Assembly: GCA_036260415.1 (NCBI GenBank)
Contig: DASZZX010000376.1
Coordinates: forward strand, 1 to 11,047
Length of the DNA: 11,047 bases
Origin: DASZZX01 sp036260415
Lineage (GTDB): Bacteria > Actinomycetota > Nitriliruptoria > Nitriliruptorales > JAHWKO01
Reading direction: 5' to 3'
The notes beneath the pieces were generated by a model. The model had not been told where the DNA came from. It made no database searches and saw only the letters and a program-made list of their open reading frames with translations. The translations under genes were made by a program, and so were the position numbers. Positions 6,501 to 11,047 of this stretch are shown here, in pieces (the stretch's first letter is position 1; the number at the start of each line of letters is the position of its first letter).

Positions 6501-6949
6501 TCCTCCAGGAAGCTGGCGTCGCGGTCGGCGTCGCCGGCAAGTCCGACACCGTGCTGCACGTGCTGGCAGAACCCGTGGATGGTGGCGATCGTGGCGGCGT
6601 CGAACTCGGCCAGGGCGGTGGTGAGCCGGTGGTGGCGCGTGGCCAGCTCGGTGAGGCTGCCGTGGGCGAGGGAGCGCAGCGCATGGTCGTCGCTGGCGGG
6701 CGGGGCGCCGGCGACCGCCGCCTCGAGGTGGTCGGCGGCCTGCACCAGCCGGGTGCGCACCCGCTCGCGCAGCTCCGCCGTGGCGGCGCGGGTGAAGGTC
6801 ACGACCAGCAGTTCGGGCAGCCGCAGGCCGTCCGCGACGTAGCGGGCCACGAGCCCCGCGATCGTGTAGGTCTTGCCGGTCCCGGCGCTGGCTTCCAGCA
6901 CGGTGGTACCGGCCGGCAGCGACCCGCCCAGTGCGAAGCGTGTGGTCAC
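3500..6949 (-). CDS. recB: RecBCD subunit RecB, SF1A 3'-5' helicase and nuclease
   Basis: This 1149-residue protein is close to the ~1180 of E. coli RecB. UvrD-like helicase motifs are all present: Walker A SAGTGKT (21-27), Ia VVTFTRAATAELRERV (49-64), Ib TIHGFC (123-128), II IDEFQDTDPVQW (266-277), III LIGDPKQAIYTFRGAD (298-313), IV SWRSDERLL (333-341), V VLTIHRSKGLEFP (634-646) and VI LYVALTRAR (706-714). The C-terminal RecB nuclease domain has GTFVHAVLQ (His890), GSIDLVLR (Asp1021), VVVDHKTNRL (Asp1039, Lys1041) and the YPLQALLY motif (Tyr1071, Gln1074), matching the E. coli metal-binding and catalytic set, then GVLYLFLRGM near the end. It therefore looks active as both motor and nuclease. 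The GTG start overlaps the recC stop as GTGA, with AGGTGG about 7 nt upstream. The frame stays open far upstream of this start, but that part is a shadow of recC. Translational coupling to recC is likely. Confidence 0.98.
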   Translation of the reverse strand: MTTRFALGGSLPAGTTVLEASAGTGKTYTIAGLVARYVADGLRLPELLVVTFTRAATAELRERVRTRLVQAADHLEAAVAGAPPASDDHALRSLAHGSLTELATRHHRLTTALAEFDAATIATIHGFCQHVQHGVGLAGDADRDASFLEDQTELVETAVDDLLVRTFHRPGDDRPRLGRRALLDIARVVVANPDASIVPTASDDPVVALRVQLARAVRVEVDRRKRAARQLSYDDLLIRLATTLRDPTRGAAARRRLRTQYRVALIDEFQDTDPVQWDILARAFGGRPGHVDDATLVLIGDPKQAIYTFRGADVYAYLAATASARQRHTLATSWRSDERLLRAYNALLDGTVFGDDRIRYRPVDPAPAYREPRLVGAPVDVPLRLRVVRRDADVRRTDRGRKLQADSARRHVAGDVAAEIVALLSSPAQVIRRNPDGTELDRDPIRPRHIAVLVRTNAEAALVQRSLRDAGVPAVINGVGSVFDTIAAGDWLRLLEAIERPTASTRVRSAALTAFLGWSAQRLADAGDDELEEVRQRLHQWAAILRDRSVAALWQTITSQERLPERLLARRDGERLLTDLQHIGELLHTAAGAEELGPTALSNWLRERVAEARLDLGAEEQRRRLESDAEAVQVLTIHRSKGLEFPVVLCPFLWAPSPIDTSVPVFHDADLAEGRIADVGGRDGPRFDDHRDQAAREQRGEDLRLLYVALTRARHQAVVWWVPSSGRSESSPLARLLFCRSSDGRPLTQCSRAQLPDDERTLVCLQAIADRAGGTIAVEVTPARPQPGTWTARTADPAAMDRARFDRTVDARWRRTSYSALTMLALADGHGLPAVGSEPDEPVVEDEALVPDPVAGLLWEQTTLQEARLRAVVSPLAELPGGTEVGTFVHAVLQHTDFAADDLDAELARRVAEQRARRQVTIGDDDVVVTGLRRVIDTPLGPLVDDLRLRTVGQSDRLDELGFELPLAGGTTPTGHVTVAAIGDLLRRHVARTDPLAGYAERLRDATFRRAVRGFLAGSIDLVLRVGGGGQASRFVVVDHKTNRLAAPDESLTAWHYRPEALARAMQRGHYPLQALLYTVALHRYLRWRLAGYDPDHHLGGVLYLFLRGMTGPNVPTVGGQPCGVFAWAPPAALVVALSDLLDRGQAGS

Positions 6950-9900
6950 CGGTCGTCCACCTGCTCGACCGCGAGCAGGGGGTCCCACAGGCGACGCGCG
7001 TAGCGGCCCACGCGGGTCCGCTCGTCGCCGGGCCAGCCGTCGCGGTCCTCGTCCTGACGGGCCAGGTCGTCGCACAGCAGGTCGAACGGCACGACGTCGC
7101 CAAGCACCAGCAGGTGCTCGGGGTGGCGGTCCTCGTTGGGCCATGGCTGGTTGCCGGTCGTCCACACGTCGGCCGCGGCTTGGACCGCGTCGGCGTCGGC
7201 GTCGCGGGCCGCCTGGGCGTAGGCGGCGGAGGTGTCGCAGTAGAGCGGCAGCGGCTCGCGCATGCCGCGGTCGAACAAGTCCACCAGCCGTGCCAGGTGC
7301 CCGAGCGCGTGACGGCGTCGCGCCCCGGCGGAGGTGGCCAGCGGCGGGATCCGGGCGCAGCGCACGACCGCGCGCCGGTCGGAGGACCGGCCGACCGTGA
7401 CCGCCCTCAGGGCCCGGTCGGGGTGGGCGGCGGTGGCGGCCAGCAGCCGCGCCCACGCCGCCAGGCGGTGCTTGGCCCCAACCCGGGAATACTGCACGGT
7501 GAGCAGGACGTCGCCGACGACGCCGCCGACCATGCCGGTCAGCGTCCGCCCTCCCTCCAAGGGCACGGTCACGTCGAGGCTGGCGCTGGTCGCGTGGCGG
7601 TCCGCGTGCGCGTCCGCCACCGCGAGGATGTCGCCGACGGTGGCGGTGACGTCGTCGAGCAGCGACGTGGCCAGCGCGCCCGGCGGCAGCGAGCCCCGGG
7701 CACGCTCCACCTGCCGCCAGCGGTCGAGGTCGACGCCGGCGAGGCGGGCCTGCAGCAGCCGATCGCCGACCGCGAAGCGCTCGAGCGGTGACAGCTCGAC
7801 CGGGATGGCGTCGGGCGCCTGGTCGTCGACCGTGGACAGCACCACGCCCAGCCGCTGCCGCAGGAACGCCTTCACCGGGTGCTCGAGGAAACGCACCAGC
7901 TCGGCCAGGTCCACCGTGGCCCCGTCGTCGGGCGCTGGCAGCCGGCCGTGGGCGAAACGCTGGGCGGTGCGCTCGCTGCGCGCCCGCGCCCGCGCGCCGG
8001 CCAGGGCGGCCGGATCGAAGCTCCAGGGCCGGCGGGGATGGGAGTCGCCTTCCAGCGCCCCGGCGCGGAAGTTGCGCTCGTCGAACGGCTGCAGCGGATG
8101 GTGGACCACCACGCGGTGGCGGGCGGGCTCCTCGAGGCCGTCGCGGTCCACAGCGCCAGTGCGCACGGTGCGGTCCACCGCGTCCAGCAGCTCGCCGATG
8201 GGGACGGCCGGGGGGCGTGGCTCGTTGGTGCGCTCGTCGCGACCGGTGTAGGTCACGACCAGCGCGTCCCCCGCCGCGAGCAGCGCGTCGAGCAGCAGCT
8301 GGCGGTCCTCGCTGCGCAGGTCGCGGTCGCCCACGTGCGGGTCGCGCTCGATCAGGTCGTCCCCGTCGGGGGCGGTGCGGCGCGGGAACGCCCCGTCGTC
8401 CATACCCAGCAGGCACACCACCCGGTGAGGGACCGAACGCATCGGCACGAGCGTGCAGACGGTGAGGTCGCCGGTGCGGTGGTTGGCGCGGGTGGGGCGG
8501 CCGCGCAGGCGGTCGTCGAGCAGGCTGCGCACCTCCGGCAGGGTGAGCGGCACGGGGCTCGGGGCGCCGTCGGTCGTGGCCTCGGCCACGACGTCGTCCA
8601 TGAGGCGGTGCAGCTGCAGGTTCTGCCAGCGATCGCGCTCGGTGGTGGCGGTCAGGGCATCCGCGACGGCAGCGATGGCGGCGCGCCAGGCCGCCACCGG
8701 CCGGGGACCGGTGAGGTCGGCGAGCGCCCCGGCCAGGCGGTCGACGTACTCGGCCAGCCGCCCGGCCAGGTCGACACCGTCGCCTTCGACGTCCAGGGGG
8801 CACGTGCCGCCCACCAGCCGCTGGTCCTCGTCCGCCATCGCCACGCCCAGCAGGATGCGGTCGAGCCCGGTCCGCCAGGTGTTGGCCGCCACCCCGTCCA
8901 GGCCGAACGCGCCCCGGTGCTCGCCGTCGAGCCCCCAGCGGATGCCGGCACCCGCCACCCACGCGTCGAGCGTGTCGAGGTCGTCGTCGTCGAACCGGAA
9001 GCGGCGGCGCACCGGCTCCCGGGAAGCCAAGTCGAGCACGTCGGATGCGGTGAGACGCCCGTCGGCGAGTGCCAGAGTCTCCGCCACCACGCGCAGCACC
9101 GGGTTGGTCTGGCGGATGGCACGGTCGGCGAGACGGACCCGCAGGTCCGGTGGGCCATCCGCGGCCGCACCGCCAGCGGCGCTGTCGTCGACCACCGCAT
9201 GCGCCCCGAAGACCGCGTGCACGATCGGAGCGAACGTTTCGATGTCGGGGCACATCACGATGACGTCGCGTGGCTCGAGGGTGGGGTCGTCGGCCAGGAG
9301 GTGCAGGATCGCGTCGCGCAGGACCTCGACCTGGCGCGTGTGGCCGTGGCAGGCGTGGACCCGCACGGAGCGGTCGTCGGGCTGCAGCGGCGGACGGCGG
9401 TCGTCGCGCCCAGCCAGCGGCCGGCCGGGCGGCGGCAAGTCGGCGCGGATGTCCTCCTGGAGACGGGCGAGCAGGCTCACATCCGGCGGGGCGTGGGTGT
9501 CACCGACCGAGAGCGCCCCGTCGGTGGCATCCGGTGCCCCGTCGGTGGCATCCGGTGCCCCGCCACCGTCCGCGGCGGCGACCACCAGCTGCAGCTCGCG
9601 TGCGTCGCGGCCCCACGAGGCCAGCAGCGGGTGCCGCGGCAGGTCGCGGGTGGGGTCGTCGTCACGGCGGGGTGGCGACGCCGGCGGGTGACCCACCCGC
9701 CCGGCGACCGCCGACCACAGAGACGGGGACGGGTGCAGCAGGAACAGGTGCACGTCGCGGGTGGCGGCCAGGGCTGACAGGACGGCGAGGTAGCTGGCGG
9801 GTAGCGCGGTCAGCCCGAACAGCGACAGGCGAGGCGGCAGATCGGGCACCTCCAGCCCGTCACGCAGGCGGGCCACCGCGTCGTCGAGCCGTTCCGCGGG

Positions 9901-10488
9901 ACTCCGCACAGGCCGCAGGCGCCCGGCGACCAGGCGCCACAGCTTCGGCTGCCAGGCGCGGTCGGCCTCGAGGGGTCGTCCCGCCCCGTCGACGTCCCGC
10001 TCGTTCGCCCAGGCGCGCACCATCGCGGGGCGGTGCACGCCGTAGCGGTCGAACAGGTCGGCGACGTGGCGCACTGCCCCGAAACGCCTGCCGCCCGCGG
10101 TCGGGTCGTCCTCCGTGCCGCCCACCTGCGGGCGGACCGGCTCCAACCAACCCGCTGCGGCGTTCTCCCCGAGGACCTCCAGCAACGGCCACACCAGCCG
10201 CTCCGGGGACCACGGGTCAGCGTCCGGGTCCAGGTCGCCGGCCGCGGCCAGCGCCCGACCCACCACCCACGCGGGGAAGGGGAACTCGACGTTGGCGCAC
10301 ACCCCGTCGCCCCGGCCGGGAGCCGTCCCTAGCCGGGCGGACAGCTCCTGGGCCAGCCAGCGCTCGATACCCCGCGAGTGCACCGCCACCATCTCGATGG
10401 CCAGAGGGTCGTCGAGGGGGTGGGCGACGACCGTGGCCAGCTCCTCGACCAGACGGTCGGCGCGCTCGGCACGGTGGATGCGCAGCAC
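6946..10488 (-). CDS. recC: RecBCD subunit RecC, scaffold and Chi-recognition subunit
   Basis: This protein has 1180 residues, near the ~1120 of E. coli RecC. Family blocks in order are SRGIERWLAQELS (38-50), GVCANVEFPFP (62-72), SLFGLTALPASYLAVL (222-237), VHACHGHTRQVEVLRDAIL (377-395), PRDVIVMCPDIETFAPIVHA (406-425), LVPMRSVPHRVVCLLGMDDG (680-699), RSEDRQLLLDAL (725-736) and FLEHPVKAFLRQRL (867-880). RecC has inactive helicase-like and nuclease-like folds, splits the duplex and scans the 3' strand for Chi. The GTG at 10488 was chosen because GGGAGG lies 6 nt upstream and because families begin at LRIHRAERADRL. The ATG at 10536 would add 16 residues but has no well-spaced Shine-Dalgarno. It is the first gene of recCBD and overlaps recB by GTGA. 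A 7-residue GAPDATD duplication occupies residues 310-323. Confidence 0.97.
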   Translation of the reverse strand: MLRIHRAERADRLVEELATVVAHPLDDPLAIEMVAVHSRGIERWLAQELSARLGTAPGRGDGVCANVEFPFPAWVVGRALAAAGDLDPDADPWSPERLVWPLLEVLGENAAAGWLEPVRPQVGGTEDDPTAGGRRFGAVRHVADLFDRYGVHRPAMVRAWANERDVDGAGRPLEADRAWQPKLWRLVAGRLRPVRSPAERLDDAVARLRDGLEVPDLPPRLSLFGLTALPASYLAVLSALAATRDVHLFLLHPSPSLWSAVAGRVGHPPASPPRRDDDPTRDLPRHPLLASWGRDARELQLVVAAADGGGAPDATDGAPDATDGALSVGDTHAPPDVSLLARLQEDIRADLPPPGRPLAGRDDRRPPLQPDDRSVRVHACHGHTRQVEVLRDAILHLLADDPTLEPRDVIVMCPDIETFAPIVHAVFGAHAVVDDSAAGGAAADGPPDLRVRLADRAIRQTNPVLRVVAETLALADGRLTASDVLDLASREPVRRRFRFDDDDLDTLDAWVAGAGIRWGLDGEHRGAFGLDGVAANTWRTGLDRILLGVAMADEDQRLVGGTCPLDVEGDGVDLAGRLAEYVDRLAGALADLTGPRPVAAWRAAIAAVADALTATTERDRWQNLQLHRLMDDVVAEATTDGAPSPVPLTLPEVRSLLDDRLRGRPTRANHRTGDLTVCTLVPMRSVPHRVVCLLGMDDGAFPRRTAPDGDDLIERDPHVGDRDLRSEDRQLLLDALLAAGDALVVTYTGRDERTNEPRPPAVPIGELLDAVDRTVRTGAVDRDGLEEPARHRVVVHHPLQPFDERNFRAGALEGDSHPRRPWSFDPAALAGARARARSERTAQRFAHGRLPAPDDGATVDLAELVRFLEHPVKAFLRQRLGVVLSTVDDQAPDAIPVELSPLERFAVGDRLLQARLAGVDLDRWRQVERARGSLPPGALATSLLDDVTATVGDILAVADAHADRHATSASLDVTVPLEGGRTLTGMVGGVVGDVLLTVQYSRVGAKHRLAAWARLLAATAAHPDRALRAVTVGRSSDRRAVVRCARIPPLATSAGARRRHALGHLARLVDLFDRGMREPLPLYCDTSAAYAQAARDADADAVQAAADVWTTGNQPWPNEDRHPEHLLVLGDVVPFDLLCDDLARQDEDRDGWPGDERTRVGRYARRLWDPLLAVEQVDDR
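9520..9561 (-). repeat. Perfect 21-bp tandem duplication inside recC
   Basis: The blocks 9520-9540 and 9541-9561 are identical over 21 bp. They encode GAPDATD twice (RecC residues 310-323) in a low-complexity, Gly/Ala/Asp-rich loop between two conserved RecC blocks. The frame is preserved. This is a recent slippage event in a tolerant loop and is similar in kind to the larger array in recD. Confidence 0.95.
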
Positions 10489-10492
10489 CAGG

Positions 10493-10512
10493 TCCCTCCC
10501 CGACGGGAGGGA
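10493..10512 (-). promoter_or_regulatory. Hairpin burying the recC Shine-Dalgarno
   Basis: Read on the minus strand the sequence is TCCCTCCC, loop GTCG, GGGAGGGA: a perfect 8-bp stem with a 4-nt loop. The 3' arm is the recC Shine-Dalgarno, 6 nt before the GTG start at 10488. In mRNA the 5' arm would act as an anti-Shine-Dalgarno and hold recC translation down; coupled recB and recD would follow. If translation instead starts at ATG 10536 the element lies in coding sequence (codons 9-15) and the control idea falls. Confidence 0.55.
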
Positions 10513-10576
10513 AAGTATGCCGAGGCCGTGTGACATCGCCTCGACGGTCGCGCGGCCGGGCCGATCGTGCGCGATC

Positions 10577-10594
10577 GCGCTGGCATGTCAGCGC
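10577..10594. promoter_or_regulatory. 18-bp near-perfect palindrome, possible operator
   Basis: GCGCTGGCATGTCAGCGC has 6-bp perfect outer arms and a CATG centre; only the pair 10583/10588 breaks symmetry. It lies between the divergent recC and glycosyltransferase starts, where a repressor or activator could act on either. The binding factor is unknown. It has no T-run, so a terminator is unlikely. Confidence 0.4.
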
Positions 10595-10718
10595 AACGAC
10601 GCACGATGCGACGAGGCGGCCGGAGGTCGGCTCCGTCCACGTGGCGGTCGGACGCCGCTATGCGTCGTTTCCGCGGCGCTAGTCTCCCGTGGGGCGACGG
10701 TCCGAGGACGGCTGGCCG

Positions 10719-11047
10719 ATGAGGATCCTGCAGATCGCGCCGCCATGGTTCGCCGTCCCCCCGGAGAGCTACGGGGGCATCGAGTGGGTGGTCGCGCTGC
10801 TCGCCGACGGGCTCACCGACGCCGGACACGAGGTGACGCTCGTGGCGTCGGGTGGTTCACGGACGCACGCCCGTCTGCACATCGTCTACGAGACGCCCCC
10901 CAGCGAAGCCATCGGTGACCTCGCGCTGGAGGTCAGCCACGTCATCGAGGGCTACCTGCAGGCGGACTCGATCGACCTGGTCCACGATCACTCGGGCCTG
11001 GTCGGCCCGGCGCTGGGTGCGCTCGCGCCGGTGACCGTGGTGCACAC
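10719..11047 (+). CDS. GT4-family glycosyltransferase, N-terminal part, truncated by the window edge
   Basis: The frame is open from the ATG at 10719 to the edge and gives 109 complete codons. MRILQIAPPWFAVPPESYGG (1-20), IEWVVALLADGLTDAGHEVT (21-40) and LVASGGS (41-47) form the first Rossmann strand, glycine-rich loop and helix of the acceptor-binding domain of GT-B retaining glycosyltransferases. IDLVHDHSG (85-93) is the usual following motif. Full-length members have about 350-400 residues with the sugar-nucleotide site in the missing C-terminal half. The substrate cannot be inferred; roles in cell-envelope or exopolysaccharide sugars are common in the family. The start is supported by fit to family N-termini and a GAGGA at 10704-10708, 10 nt upstream. 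An in-frame GTG at 10689 is possible but would add untypical residues. It is transcribed divergently from recCBD and shows no functional link to it. Confidence 0.92.
   Translation, partial: MRILQIAPPWFAVPPESYGGIEWVVALLADGLTDAGHEVTLVASGGSRTHARLHIVYETPPSEAIGDLALEVSHVIEGYLQADSIDLVHDHSGLVGPALGALAPVTVVH

Larger units (their letters stand above)
10489..10718. other. Divergent intergenic region between recC and the glycosyltransferase gene
   Basis: This region should hold both outward promoters. On the minus strand a TACTTT (10512-10517), a TANNNT-type -10 candidate, sits against the recC hairpin but has no clear -35 partner. On the plus strand TAGTCT (10680-10685) is a weak -10 candidate for the glycosyltransferase. 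A loose inverted repeat CGCCGC/GCGGCG lies at 10653-10678. No open frame in it looks like a gene. Confidence 0.45.

Noticed and set aside
6950..9253. Upstream extension of the recB reading frame by 768 codons
   Set aside because: The extension is Arg/Pro/Gly-rich with no domain and lies antiphase within recC, which has full family motifs. It is a product of high GC content. The family N-terminus begins at the GTG at 6949.
7879..9777. Long plus-strand open frame opposite recC
   Set aside because: No recognisable domain; it mirrors recC codons and has shadow-like composition.
1..11047. A new defence or mobile system spanning the window
   Set aside because: The large genes are canonical recCBD, and the flanks are a common ArsR/SRPBCC pair and a GT4 glycosyltransferase. 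No transposase, integrase, tRNA, rRNA, CRISPR or toxin-antitoxin signature was seen.

Overview
The window is very GC-rich, with strong G/C preference at third codon positions and GTG used freely as a start codon. Together with the recC-recB-recD gene order and an ArsR regulator coupled to an SRPBCC protein, this suggests an actinobacterium. No closer placement is possible from the sequence alone; a deep-branching class such as Nitriliruptoria or Acidimicrobiia would be an unproven guess.

Layout. (1) Positions 1-337 hold no gene I can call firmly. A Pro/Asp/Glu-rich open frame on the minus strand runs off the left edge, and positions 281-341 carry two related palindromes that look like operators. 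(2) Positions 338-1188 (+) are a two-gene operon, an SRPBCC/AHSA1 protein followed by an ArsR-family regulator, joined by a 4-nt ATGA overlap. (3) A 75-bp convergent gap follows. (4) Positions 1264-10488 (-) encode a complete RecBCD helicase-nuclease, transcribed recC, recB, recD. RecC/RecB overlap by GTGA; RecB/RecD are separated by a short duplicated junction. (5) A divergent intergenic region spans 10489-10718. (6) From 10719 (+) starts a GT4-type glycosyltransferase that runs off the right edge.

RecB (helicase plus nuclease), RecC (scaffold and Chi-recognition subunit) and RecD (second helicase motor) should form the heterotrimer that resects double-strand breaks and degrades foreign linear DNA. 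All helicase motifs and the RecB nuclease residues are present, so the enzyme looks active. The ArsR/SRPBCC pair is a separate unit, probably autoregulated through the twin palindromes.

I found no new multi-gene system. The unusual features are small in scale. They are a 303-bp coding minisatellite inside recD, a 35-bp-period duplication at the recB/recD junction that creates a 12-codon linking frame, a hairpin that would bury the recC Shine-Dalgarno sequence, a perfect 21-bp tandem duplication inside recC, and a near-consensus Shine-Dalgarno before the SRPBCC gene that is followed by ATA instead of a normal start codon.
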